Below are positions 10,095-21,400 of a stretch of DNA of 64,000 nucleotides, piece by piece; the stretch's first letter is position 1; the number at the start of each line of letters is the position of its first letter. The position numbers and the translations under genes were made by a program. The stretch comes from Anthoceros angustus. Taxonomy: Eukaryota > Streptophyta > Anthocerotopsida > Anthocerotales > Anthocerotaceae. The stretch lies in contig MU008167.1 in NCBI GenBank assembly GCA_010909165.1, positions 682,001 to 746,000 on the forward strand, read 5' to 3'. The notes under the pieces were generated by a model. It was not told where the DNA came from. It worked only from the letters and a program-made list of their open reading frames with translations, and ran no database searches.

Positions 10095-12340
10095 ATGAAG
10101 GAGGCACGTAGTGGCCAAAACAGTAAGCAATTGGGCCTCCTGACTGACTCCATTGGAGCCCTTGGAGTTTTGGTGCAGACGGGATTCTGTAATTTCAGAT
10201 CTCTTTTCTGTGTGGTCCTACAAGGATGTATGGCTAACAAGGATCTAGCTATGGGTCGGCGAGTTCACGCTTTGGCCATGAGGAGGGGCTCAAGTGGGAT
10301 ATGTTCTTGTGCAACCACTTCTTGTGAATGTATTCTTCTCAGGCCAGGTTTGAAGAAGCTATGTAGGTGTTTAATCTCATTGCCAAGCCAGATTTCTTCA
10401 TGTGGTCTGCCATAATTTCTACCCATGTTAAGCACGGGAAATATAAGCAGGCCATACAACTGTATCAACGCATGCACAGGTGGAGTAGTGTGAAGCCGGA
10501 TGGCCATGTGTTTGTGCAGCCCTTCAGGTTGTGTAAGGGCAGCAGACTTGGTATCCGGGCTGCAGGTGCATGCTGATGTCTCGGCCAGTGGCATTGCGGC
10601 TAGCATGCACTTCTGTAGCGGCTTGGTAGACATGTGTGCCAAGTGTGGCAGCCTCAAAGATCCTCAATGAGTGTTTGATGGAATCGGTATCCGTGTAAGA
10701 GATGTGGTAACATGGAATGCCATGATAGCAGGCTACTCCGAGCAGGGAATGGGGCAGGAGGCTCTTCGTCTCTTTGATGCTACGCAAGAAGAAGGCACTG
10801 CTGTATCCAATTCTGGGACATTTGGGTGCCTCCTGTAGGCATGTGCAAGTGTTGGCATCCCAGCCTTGGAGAAGAAGAATCGATTTCATGCACAATTTAC
10901 ACAACGAGGACTTCAAGCTCATGTGCTTGCAGCCAGCAGTCTGGTTAACACGCGTGCAAAGTGTGGCAGCTTGGAAGACGCCCGGAATGTGTTTGATGGG
11001 CTTGGTGAAAACGATGTAGTGACGCGTAATTCCATGATAGCAGGGTATTCCCAGCAAGGGATAGGACATGAAACCCTGTGTCTCTGTGATGCTATGCAAG
11101 AAAAGTCACTGCTGTACCTACTTCTGTGCCATTTCGGCTGCCTTCTGCTAGCGTGTGCAAGTGTCAGGACTTTGGAGAAGGGGAAAGTAACCTTACGCAC
11201 AAATCACAGAACAGGGGCTTCGGGTGTGAATTCATGGCCAGTAAGTTTGGTAAACACGTAGACAAAGTGTGGGAGCTTGGAAGATGCTGAAAGCGTGTTT
11301 ACTGGACTTGAAAAGGCATGGAGACGTGGAATGCCATGCCTTAGCAGGGTATTCCCAGCAGGGCAAGGGGCAACAAGCCTCTCATCTTTGCAATGCTATG
11401 CACGAACAAGGCCTGGCTTTACCTGATTCTGTGGCTTTGGTGTGCCTCCTGCAGGCATGTGGGAGTTTGGGAGATGGGGCTTTTGAGAAGGGGAAGCAGC
11501 TTCATGAACAAATCAGAGCACAAGGACATCTCGCTGATACGTCTGTTGCCAGCAGTTTGGTAAACATGTTTGCAAAGTGTGGAAGCCTGGACGATGCTCG
11601 AAGAGTGTTTGATGGACTAGGTCAATAAGATGTGGCGACCCTGAATGCTATGATAGCAAGGTATTCGCAGCAGAGCATCGGGCAGGAGGCATGGGTTCAC
11701 CCGATCCTGTGAAATTTGTTTGCGTCATGCAGGCATGTGCATGTGTGGAAGCGTTGCATGTGGGAAGGCAGCTTCGTGCACAGAGTAAAGAACAACCGGT
11801 TTGATAAACATGTACGGAAAGTCAGGTTAAGGGCAGGTCTTGGAGGCATTGCCCAAAAGAGGCGGTGTTACATGGATTGCCGGCTACACCTTTCAAGGAG
11901 AGAGTGAAGTGGTCTTTGATTTGTGCAATGAAAATGGCTAAGAGGGGCTCTCCAGGGCTGCAATTCCTTAAGAATCTCGTGAATAAGGGCCAGGAGTACT
12001 TTGATGCTGCGAGCAGACATTTTACGTGTTAATGTCAAACATGTACACCAGTGCCCAGATGTAGGAGCTGCTCCCGCATCTGGGCACTAGAAATGCACTC
12101 AAAGTGAATAAGAATGAGGGTGTGGAAACGCCAGGCCAGAGCTGGTGGACAGACATGTTCGGCTTGGTGCATGGCTTTCTAGTTGGTCATAAGGACCCCA
12201 GGTGTGAACCAAGGCTGAAACAACTTTCTTGCAAAATGAACAAGGCGGGAATAACTATGACTCTGAATATAGCTAAATGCTTCAGTGACGCGCATGAATG
12301 GATTAATGAGATGCCCACCATCTCAATTACTATCCAGTAA
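10095..12340 (+). pseudogene. Decayed PLS-type PPR gene (E-class relic)
   Basis: Fragments in all three plus frames align in order with the intact PPR gene at 47258-50335: IGALGVLVQTGF and GRRVHALAMRR near the start, then MWSAIISTHVKHGKYKQAIQ, several AGYSQQG and NVFDGLG units, KGKQLHEQIRAQGH, and a tail at about 12125 with GQSWWTDMFGLVHGFLVGHK matching the E+ end of the intact gene. Many frameshifts and stops interrupt it. Unlike copies elsewhere in the window it also carries many substitutions, so it is an old pseudogene rather than a recent copy. Confidence 0.85.
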
Positions 12341-12377
12341 AAGCACAGCCAAGGGAACGGGCTTAGAAGAATCAGCA

Positions 12378-12411
<34 letters not shown>

Positions 12412-12480
12412 TGACTTTGTGAAATGACTTAAGAGGTGTAGAATAAGTGGGCGACTACTTTTAACGTTATTTCACTTATT

Positions 12481-13445
12481 CCATGAGGTGGAGGCGGGGC
12501 TTTGCCCCTGCTTCTGCCGATCCAAGTGGAAGACATTGTCAGGTGGGGAGTTTAGCAGACATTGTCCCGTGGGGAGTTTAGCAGGTGGGGAGACATTGTC
12601 CGGTGGGGAGTTTAGCAGGTGGGGAGATTGGCTGGGGCAGCACATCTGTTAAAAGATAACGCAAGTGCCCTAAGATGAGATCAACGAGAACATAAGTCTG
12701 GTGTGGAACAAAAGGGAAAAACCTCATTTGATTTTGATTTTCAGTACGAATACGAATTGTAAAAGCATGGCTTGTTGATCCTTCAGTTTTTCGGAATTTG
12801 AAGCTAGAGGTGTCAAAAAAATTACCACATGGATAACTAGCTTGTGGTAGCCAAGCGTTCATAGCGATGTTGCTTTTTAATCCTTCGATGTCGGCTCTTC
12901 TGATCATTGTGAAGTAAAATTCATCAAGTGTTGGATCGTCCACCCACCAATAAGGAACGTGAGTTAGGTTTAGACCATTGTGAGACAGGTTAGTTTTACC
13001 CTACTGATGTGACAGTGTCGCAATAGTAATTCAACTTAGTACGAGAGGAACCGTTGATTCACATAATTGGTCATTGCGCTTGGTTGAAAAGCCAGTGGCG
13101 CGAAGCTAGCATGTGTAGAATTGTGACTAAATGCCTCTAATTCAGAATCCATGCTAGAAGCAGCGCTTTTCAACCTCCCCTTTTGTTATCCAACTAGTCG
13201 TAGGGGGAACTATGCCCCAGGCATGTCGAGAGTCCCCAATGCGGCGAGCGACCATGTGTGGCGTTATGGTGCAATTCAAGCGATTGGGAGTCAAATCCTT
13301 TGCAAACTACTTAATTTTGCAATGAGGTCATGCGTGGCGGAGTAGCCTTCTTTTCGATCTATGGAGATTCGGTCTCATGTCCTTCTGATTTGTCCCCCCT
13401 CAACCTCGTTCCCTTTGCGAGGATCGAAGGTCCCTGTGGTGCGGC
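12481..13445 (+). pseudogene. Decayed 3' end of nuclear 26S (25S) rRNA
   Basis: The sequence follows the last ~850 nt of plant 26S rRNA: the GACATTGTCAGGTGGGGAGT region, CACATCTGTTAAAAGATAAC, GTTCATAGCGATGTTGC, ATCCTTCGATGTCGGCTCTT, GACAGGTTAGTTTTACCCTA, CTTAGTACGAGAGGAACCGT and TGGTTGAAAAGCCAGTGGCG. Differences from the functional sequence are mostly C-to-T and G-to-A, many at CpG (for example GACG to GATG), the mark of decay by cytosine methylation. The stretch 12541-12628 holds a local tandem expansion of a GTGGGGAGTTTAGCAG-type unit. The sarcin-ricin and most upstream parts are absent. This is a dead fragment, not a working gene. Confidence 0.9.
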
Positions 13446-14030
13446 CCTAGTTGAGGGTGGAAAAGCCTGTACGCTTTACGGACTTTGGTTTTTTGAGTAC
13501 CGGTGGCGCACGCGCATAACCCCATGCGCGTAGATGTGGACTTGGCGGTTTGGAGGGCGAAGGGGGTGCGTGCATGCTGTTGAGGGTGCAAGCGAATTCC
13601 AAGGGATCATTGGTTTGAAGAGGCTACGCATGGAGGCGGGGCGCGCCCATATGCACGCTGTCACCCTAGACAGCAGTCGAGAGTGAAAGGCATATTCCCA
13701 AGGACCTCAAGTTTGGAGAGGCCACGCGCGCGCATCACTCTCAACTACTAAATACAGATTCCCGGGGTTCTTGGTATCTTTGGTTTGAAGGCCCTCGACA
13801 GAAATTCCCGATGCTCTTTGGTTGGGAGGGCGCGCATCACCCTCGACAGCGGACACATTGGGTTCGAGGGCGCGCGTGTGGCTGGTGAATGCATAGTCCC
13901 GGGGTTCTTGGTTCTTTGGTTTGGAGGCCCTCGAGAGACGGATTCTCGAGCTCTTTGGTTGGGAGGTCGCACGTCACCCTCGACAAGCGAACACCTGGGT
14001 TCTCTGGTTTCGAGGACGTGTTAGTGGCCT
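13446..14030. repeat. IGS-like degenerate repeats after the rRNA 3' end
   Basis: Directly downstream of the rRNA fragment, imperfect units built on GGTTCTTTGGTTTGGAGG, CCCTCGAGAG and GCGCATCACCCTCGACAG recur from about 13690 to 14025. Their position just past a 26S 3' end suggests rDNA intergenic-spacer subrepeats. That is inference from location and structure. Confidence 0.6.
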
Positions 14031-14640
14031 GAGGCCACCTGTTACAAAGCATGCCCTTGTCTCCACAGTGTTTGTGGCCTACGGGGTTACTTTAGATTGA
14101 AAAACTCCCTGTGGGGCCACCTGTTATAAAGCATGCCCTCGTCTCCGCAGTATTAGTAACCTACGGGGTTACTTCAGATTAAAAAAATCCCTATGGGGCC
14201 ACATGTTATAAAGCTTGCCCTCGTCTCCATAGTGTTAGTAGCTTGCGGGGTTACTTCAGATTAAAAAACTCCCTGTGGGGCCACCTATTATATAGCATGC
14301 CCTTAAAAAACTCTTTGTTTATAAAGCATGCCCTCGTCTCCACAGTGTGTGGCCTGCGGGGTTACTTCAAATTAAAAAACTCCCAGTAGGGCCACATGTT
14401 ATAAAGCATGCCCTTAAAAAACTTCCTCTGGGGCCACCTTTTATAAAGCATGCCCTCGTATGCACAGTGTGCATGGCCGCCAGTTGTTTGCCAGTTGTTC
14501 GCACAGTATGTGTGGCCGCCAGTTTTTAGTGGCCTATGAGATTACTTCAATTGAAAAACTCATGGTGTAAGGCCGCCAAATGTTAGTGGCATACGCGGTT
14601 ACTTCACATTAAAAAACTTTCGGTGTGGGACTTCGATGTA
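14031..14640. repeat. ~82-bp tandem repeats, seven or so units (IGS-like)
   Basis: Units containing TATAAAGCATGCCCTCGTCT, CACAGTGT and a GGGGTTACTTCA element start near 14039, 14120, 14202, 14284, 14316, 14396 and 14439. The first four have a period of about 82 bp; later ones are partly deleted. They continue the spacer-like block after the rRNA relic. Confidence 0.75.
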
Positions 14641-14679
14641 TACTTCAAAATATATATGTAAAGTCTTTGAATTCTCTAA

Positions 14680-14822
14680 AAACAAGCCATTGAAGGGGTC
14701 TTTGACTCAATAGAGAGAATGAGAGACGATGGCATACAACCAGACCCTATCACATTCACTCCTGAGTGTACTATCAGCATGCAAGTATGCAGTCATGTGA
14801 ATGTAGTGAAGAAGGGGCGGCA
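14680..14822 (+). pseudogene. Short PPR gene relic
   Basis: The plus-strand frame reads SIERMRDDGIQPDPITFT, then a hinge and MQVCSHVNVVKKG. This matches the segment MREDGIHPDGITF...TVCSHAGLVCKG of the intact PPR gene at 47-50 kb. It is an isolated piece with no other repeats around it. A shortened copy lies near 16487-16535. Confidence 0.65.
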
Positions 14823-14844
14823 CTCGCATAACCGCATATTGTGC

Positions 14845-14922
14845 ACGACAATTACAACCATGGACGTCCATGGTTGTAATTGTCGTCCAGTCTATTTACG
14901 TCCATGGACGCAAATAGACTGG
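14845..14922. repeat. Two adjacent long palindromes (42 bp perfect, 36 bp near-perfect)
   Basis: 14845-14886 is a perfect 42-bp palindrome centred on GGACGTCC (arms ACGACAATTACAACCATGG). It is followed without spacing by 14887-14922, whose arms CCAGTCTATTT and AAATAGACTGG pair around ACGTCCATGGACG with a single mismatched pair. Either could extrude a cruciform. Both are repeated at 16552-16628. Confidence 0.9.
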
Positions 14923-15055
14923 ACAGCATAGCGCTCGACGGAAGTGGAAGCAATCGACGGCAAAATGATGTTCCCGCCGCAAAGCCACGAACCGCCCGCA
15001 AAATGGAAACCATTGGTCGCGCTTTGAACAGAGAGAGACAGTAAGGAGAGAGAGT

Positions 15056-15145
15056 GGGAAGGGAGAGGAAGAGGAAGAAGAAGAATTTTATTTAAGTCCA
15101 CTAAGGACGGATTTTCGTCATGGGACTTCGTACTTTTGAGGGAAT
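15056..15145 (-). mobile_element. SINE-like 3' tail fragment
   Basis: On the minus strand this reads GAAGTCCCATGACGAAAATC, then TCCTTAGTGGACTTAAATAA, ending in a TTC/TTCC-rich simple repeat. The same tail recurs at 16.8, 23.6, 23.7, 51.0 and 53.2 kb, always in this orientation. A short conserved body plus a simple-repeat 3' end suggests a SINE or other retroposon tail. I saw no A or B box. Confidence 0.45.
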
Positions 15146-15487
15146 CGACTGATGAGGCGGTTCGAGTGGAATGGGGGCCATGAATGGGACCCCGCCGCAT
15201 AGCGCGTCCGGAAAACAGTCATTTGATTTTGCACAGGGATTGGGGCCGGGATCAATAGGACATGTTTAAAAGGAAATGGTTTAACGGCAGCTGATGTACT
15301 TCATTGGGCCTGGACTCGGCTGCACACATGAACATACAAGAACAAAGTAGAGGGGAACTTAGTTACCTGTAGTTTCCAAAGGGCTGTGCCGGTTTCTAGC
15401 CTGGACAAGCAGCGGTTATGGTAAACAGCAACGGTTCACAACACTATGTCTCGCATCTGTATTTCGACGGAACACAAAACGGGCATG
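15146..15487. other. Flank repeated at 16.85-17.2 kb, no gene
   Basis: Non-coding sequence that is nearly identical to 16850-17205. It runs to the GACAGAGTTAGTTT point, where the two copies diverge: here the text enters 26S rRNA, at 17205 it does not. Confidence 0.6.
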
Positions 15488-16010
15488 GACAGAGTTAGTT
15501 TTACCCTCGATGTGGCTGTCGCAATAGTAATTCAACTTAGTACGAGAGGAACCGTTGATTCACATAATTGGTCATTGCGCTTGGTTGAAAAGCCCCGGAA
15601 GCTAGCATGTGTAGAATTGTGACTAAATGCCTCTAATTCAGAATCCATGCTAGAAGCAGCGCTTTTCAACCTCCCCTTTTGTTATCCAACTAGTCGTAGG
15701 GGGAACTATGCGCCCCCAGAAGCATGTGTCGAGAGTCCCCCAATGCCGGCAGAAGCAGCCATGTGTAGGCGTTATGAATTGCAATTCCAAACGATTGGGG
15801 AGTCAAATCCTTTGCAAACTACTTAATTTTGCAATGAGGTGCTGTACGTGGCAGAGTAGCCTTGCTGCTACGATCTATGGAGATTCGGTCTCATGTCCTT
15901 CTGATTTGTCCCCCCTCAACCTCGTTCCCTTTGCGAGGATCGAAGGTCCCTGTGGTGCGGCCCTAGTTGAGGGTGGAAAAGCACATCGCTACGGACTTTG
16001 GTTTTGAGTC
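15488..16010 (+). pseudogene. Second, shorter 26S rRNA 3' relic
   Basis: From GTTAGTTTTACCCT onward this repeats 12985-13470 with the same decay substitutions (for example CTTAGTACGAGAGGAACCGT and TGGTCATTGCGCTTGGTTGA), so it derives from the first relic, not from functional rDNA. It differs by scattered small indels (for example loss of CAGTGGCG after AAAAGC). Confidence 0.88.
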
Positions 16011-16485
16011 TGGGTGGCGCCGCGCATAACCCCATCTTGGCGTAGATGTGGACTTGGCGGTTTGGAGGCGAAGGGGTGCGTGCATCTTTGTTGAGGGTGG
16101 CAATTCAAGGGATCATTGGTTTGAAGAGGCTACATGGAGGCCCTCGAGAGGCCACTGTTACAAAAGCATGCCCTTAAAAACTCCTGTGGGGCCACCTATT
16201 ATATAGCATGCCCTCGTCTCCACAGTGTGTGGCTGAGGCCACTGTTACAAAAGCATGCCCTTAAAAACTTCCTCTGGGGCCACATGTTATAAAGCATGCC
16301 CTTAAAAACTCTTTGTTTATAAAGCTTGCCCTCGTCTCCATAGTGTTAGTAGCTTGCGGGGTTACTTCAATTGAAAAACTCATGGTGTAAGGCCGCCAAA
16401 TGTTAGTGGCCCGAGGCCACTGTTACAAAAGCATGCCTTAAAAACTTCCTCTGGGGCCACCTATTATATAGCATGCCCTCGTCTC
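16011..16485. repeat. Collapsed and reordered copy of the IGS-like repeats
   Basis: Pieces of the 13.5-14.6 kb repeat field occur here in shorter form and in a different order (GAGGCCACTGTTACAAAAGC, then GGGGCCACCTATTATATAGC, and so on). Several internal joins look like deletions between units. Confidence 0.7.
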
Positions 16486-17205
16486 CATGCAAGTATGCAG
16501 TCATGTGAATGTAGTGAAGAAGGGCGGCACTCGCATAACCGCATATTGTGCACGACAATTACAACCATGGACGTCCATGGTTGTAATTGTCGTCCAGTCT
16601 ATTACGTCCATGGACGCAAATAGACTGGACAGCATAACGCTCGACGGAAGTGGAAGCAATCGACGGCAAAATGATGTTCCCGCCGCAAAGCCACGAACCG
16701 CCCGCAAAATGGAAACCATTGGTCGCGCTTTGAACAGAGAGAGACAGTAAGGAGAGAGAGTGGGAAGGAGAGGAAGAGGAAGAAGAAGAATTTTATTTAA
16801 GTCCACTAAGGACGGATTTTCGTCATGGGACTTCGTACTTTTGAGGGAATCGACTGATGAGGCGGTTCGAGTGGAATGGGGGCCATGAATGGGACCCCGC
16901 CGCATAGCGCGTCCGGAAAACAGTCATTTGATTTTGCACAGGGATTGGGGCCGGGATCAATAGGACATGTTTAAAAGGAAATGGTTTAACGGCAGCTGAT
17001 GTACTTCATTGGGCCTGGACTCGGCTGCACACATGAACATACAAGAACAAAGTAGAGGGGAACTTAGTTACCTGTAGTTTCCAAAGGGCTGTGCCGGTTT
17101 CTAGCCTGGACAAGCAGCGGTTATGGTAAACAGCAACGGTTCACAACACTATGTCTCGCATCTGTATTTCGACGGAACACAAAACGGGCATGGACAGAGT
17201 TAGTT
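16486..17205. repeat. Second copy of the palindrome/SINE-tail block
   Basis: Near-identical to 14778-15500, including the two palindromes (16552-16593 and 16594-16628) and the SINE-like tail at 16770-16845. It differs by a few single-base losses. It ends where GAGTTAGTTT continues into CTATATCAG rather than into rRNA. Confidence 0.88.
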
Positions 17206-17779
17206 TCTATATCAGCAGCAAGGATCAGCACATGGGAAAGGATTCCAAGCCTGCCCATCAGCAACCCACCATCATCACACTTCTCACAATAGAAAACTGT
17301 TAGAGGCAGAAGAGCCACTGCCCCATCCTTGAGAAGGCCTGTTCATTACAATAGAGGAACAAGCTTTATAGGTGTCAGCTTGCCCGATTTCCTAAACATC
17401 ATAAGCGCGTTGGCAGGTGCACTTCTACCAGAGCTCCAGCACGCCTTTTACACACACCTAGTATATTGCTTGCTACTCAGCCATGGGCCCAACTCACAGA
17501 AGTGTAGGGCCAGCCTAGAATGCCTTCTTGGCCCCCGTGTCCAACAGACACCATGGCACAGGACTCACAATGGCATCGAAGTGAATAGCAGCTGTTTGGG
17601 ATCGCTCTCCCAGTGGTGAGCTCTACATACAGATATTGGCCCACTGCTCCCTGCTGGTGTCACCTCCATCTTTTTTAGATGTGGCTGGCTCCTGAAACAA
17701 CAAGTAAGTTGCTCGTGCCTCCTAAGCCAACAGTTCACCTTCTGGAGAACTCGCTGGTTGTGCATTCTTACAGTCGACC
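17206..17779. other. Non-genic spacer
   Basis: No supported coding segment or repeat. Confidence 0.4.
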
Positions 17780-18230
17780 CTTACAACTACAAGAACCAGG
17801 TGCGATTCGATATACACGGTACCCATCCTTTACTCTTTTCGAACAACCCTTGACATATATGAGAACACGGTACCCATCCTTTACTCTTTTCAAACAACCC
17901 TTGACATATATGAGCTCGGTGGAACTCTGGCAACACTGCACATGCGTAGATTTTTTATTATGTTATCAGTAGAGGTGTGACACTCGGGAGTCTTCAAGAG
18001 ACCAGACGCCAGACCTCGACACAAATCTTCAACAGCTTCAGAACCCATCCTGCTTCAGACGGGCATTGATTGTTTTCTCCCGCTACATATGTATTTACAA
18101 GCTTCTTCGCCTCAATGCTCGCCATTGTAGGTCTCTTGTTAGCTCCAGCTACCCTTCTCTGTGTTCAATCCTCTCTACGTCCGCAGGCATCTCTTTTGTT
18201 GGGTGTCATAGAGACACTCCAGTCCTGGTC
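17780..18230 (-). pseudogene. Relic of a PPR-DYW C-terminal domain
   Basis: This is a decayed duplicate of the C-terminal part of the neighbouring PPR-DYW gene. The stretch 18120-18200 corresponds to its VERIETQRVVAGANKKPAVA region, and 17800-18010 to its RDIVVRDGYR...CSC end. A ~55-bp unit containing CGGTACCCATCCTTTACTCT is duplicated in tandem at 17817-17913. Stops and frameshifts show it is dead. It lies just 3' of the live gene, suggesting an old tandem duplication. Confidence 0.75.
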
Positions 18231-18434
18231 TGATTAATGGAATCCACCAAGTTACTCAGCAAGAAAGCGAATGTGGTAGTGTACCTTGATAGCCGGTTTT
18301 ATCTTTAGTACAATAATATTCTGTCGAAAACCTTGCTCCTTTATGTATATACTATAAAACACCTAAGCAAGCAGATTCCACCCCGCAAAAGAAAGCAACA
18401 CCCCTGGCGTACAAACTTGAGCACTTCTTCGTTC

Positions 18435-21400
18435 TCACGGTCGGCCATTACAACTGCAACAACCAGCTGCGAATCGATGCACTCGGTACCCATCCCTTAC
18501 AACAATGTCTCTCTTTTCAACCCTTGACATGATCTCAGTAGAACTGTGGCAGTCACTGCACATGCGTAAATTCTTCGTTACCAGCAGAGGTGTGCCACTT
18601 GGAGTGTTCAACAGACCAAACGCCAGAGCTAGCTTCTCAGCGTGCCCGCAAAGCGCATCCTCCTTTTCCTGCTCCGACAGCGGCTTCAATACCAATTTTG
18701 TGTGTGGTGTGTGGCTCCCTTCCCGCTTCAGACGTGCATTCATACTCTCCACCTTCATCTCAATATCATTTCTGTTTTCTCCCACAACAAATGTATGTAC
18801 CTCCTCCTTCACCTCAATGCCCGCAACTGCAGGTTTCTTGTTAGCGCCTGCTACCACTCTCTGTGTTTCGATCCTCTCGACATCGATCCACCTACCTGCA
18901 TCTGCATAGGCATTGGCCATGAGGACATATGCAGATGCCTGTTGAGGCTCCAGTCTAACAAGACTTTCAAAACACCGCTCCGCCCTCTCTATATCCCCAT
19001 GACTTTTGCAAGCATTCAGCAAAGACGTCAACCCCACAACATTGCTTTGGCTCTCACATGATAATAGCATGTTCTCGGCCTCATCTAAATGCCCTGCACG
19101 CCCGAGAAGATCAATCATGCAAGTGTAATGCTCAACAGTGGGTTTGATGCCATGCTGTACAAACATGGAATCAAAGTGCTTACGGCCCTCATTCACCTGT
19201 CCCTCGTGACTGCATGCTGCCAAAAGGCAAGTAAAAGTAGCATCATTAGGCTGAATACCAGCGACTAACATCTCCTCAAAACAAGCTAGTGCATTGTCAC
19301 CTTCATCACAAGCACCAAATCCAGATATCAGGGCTGTCCATGTCACCACATTTTTTGTGGCCAAGCTGTCAAAAACCCGGCGTGCCTCTTTCAATTCACC
19401 ACATTTTGCATACATGTCCACCAAGCAGGTGCCCAACACTATGTCATGCACCTGTCCTCGTTTGACAATCTGTGAGTGCAGCTGCCTGCCCTTCTGCAAA
19501 GCACCAGCGATTGCACAGGCCTTCAGAAGGCAGGCAAACGTAACATCATCAGCTACAATCAGGCCCTCCTGCTCCATTTGTCCATACAGAGAAAGCGCTT
19601 CTTGGCCGAGCCCCTGCTGTGCATACCCGGCTAGCAGGGCATTCCATGTCACCACATTTTTTGAGGCCAAGCTGTCAAAAATCTGTTGCGCGCATTCCAG
19701 TTCACCACATTTTGCATACATGTCCACCAGGCAGGTGCCCAATACAACATTATCTAGCTGTCCACTTTCAACAATCTGTGAGTGCAGCTGCCTGCCCTTC
19801 TGTAAGGCACCAGTGCTTGCACAGGCCTTCAGAAGGCAAGCAAAAGTAACATGGTCAGCCACAATCAGGCCCTCCTGCTCCATTTGTCCATACAGAACAA
19901 GCGCCTCTTGGCCGAGCCCTTGCTGTGCATACCCAGAAATCAGAGTATTCCATGTCACCACATCCTTTGTGATCAAGCTGTCAAACACGTGGTGTGCATC
20001 TTTCAGTTCACCATTTTGCATACATGTCCAGGCAGGTGCCCAACACTATGTCATGCAACTGTCCTCTTTCACAATCAGTGAGTGCAGCTGCCTGCCCTTC
20101 TGTAAGGCACCAGTGCTTGCACAGGCCTTCAGAAGGCAAGCAAAAGTAACATGGTCAGCCACAATCAGGCCCTCCTGCTCCATTTGTCCATACAGAACAA
20201 GCGCCTCTTGGCCAAGCCCTTGCTGTGCATACCCAGCAATCAGGGCATTCCATGTCACCACATTTTTTGAGGCCAAGCTGTCAAAAATCTGTTGCGCGCA
20301 TTCCAGTTCACCACATTTTGCATACATGTCCACCAGGCAGGTGCCCAATACAACATTATCTAGCTGTCCACTTTCAACAATCTGTGAGTGCAGTTGCCTC
20401 CCCTTCTGTATGGCACCAGTGCTTGCACAGGCCTTTAGAAGGCAGGCAAAAGTGACGTGGTCAGCCACAATCAGGCCCTCCTGCTCCATTTGTCCATACA
20501 CAACAAGAGCCTCTTGGCCAAACCCTTGCTGTGCATACCCAGAAATCAGAGTATTCCATGTCACCACATCCTTTGTGATCAAGCTGTCAAAAACCTGGCG
20601 TGCATCTTCCAGTTCACCACATTTTGCATACATGTCCACCAGGCAGGTGCCCAACACTATGTCATGCAACTGTCCTCTTTCACAATCAGTGAGTGCAGCT
20701 GCCTGCCCTTCTGTAAGGCACCAGTGCACAGGCCTTCAGAAGGCAGGCAAAAGTGACGTGGTCAGCCACAATCAGGCCCTCCTGCTCCATTTGTCCATAC
20801 ACAACAAGAGCCTCTTGGCCAAACCCTTGCTGTGCATACCCAGAAATCAGAGTATTCCATGTCACCACATCCTTTGTGATCAAGCTGTCAAACACGTGGT
20901 GTGCATCTTTCATTTCACCGCATTTTGCATACATGTCCACCAGGCAGGTGCCCAACACTATGTCATGCAACTGTCCTCTTTTCACAATCAGTGAGTGCAG
21001 CTGCCTGCCCTTCTGTAAGGCACCAGTGCTTGCACAGGCCTTCAAAAGGCAAGCAAAAGTAACTTGGTCAGCCTCAATAACACCTTCCTCCTCCATTTGA
21101 CAATACACGGCGATCGCCTCTTGGCCAAGCCCTTGCTGTGCATACCCAGCAATCAGGGCATTCCACGTCACCACATCCTTTCTGATCAAGCTTTCAAAAA
21201 CCTGGCGTGCATCTTTCAGTTCACCACATTTTGCATACATGTCCACCAAGCAGTTGCCCAACACTACGTTATCCAGCAGTCCTCTTTTGACAATCTGAGT
21301 GCAGCTGCCTGCCCTTCTGTAAGGCACCAGTGCTTGCACAGGCCTTTAGAAGGCAAGCAAAAGTGACGTGGTCAGCCACAACCAGGCCCTCTTGCTCCAT

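Noticed and set aside
12578-12943. Minus-strand frame resembling TAR1-like proteins
   Set aside because: It is simply antisense to the 26S rRNA relic; the same frame is widely mis-annotated in plants and fungi.
19294-20994. Plus-strand frame of 566 codons across the PPR array
   Set aside because: It is the antisense shadow of the tandem PLS units. Its length comes from the repeat period being a multiple of three and its composition follows the PPR strand.
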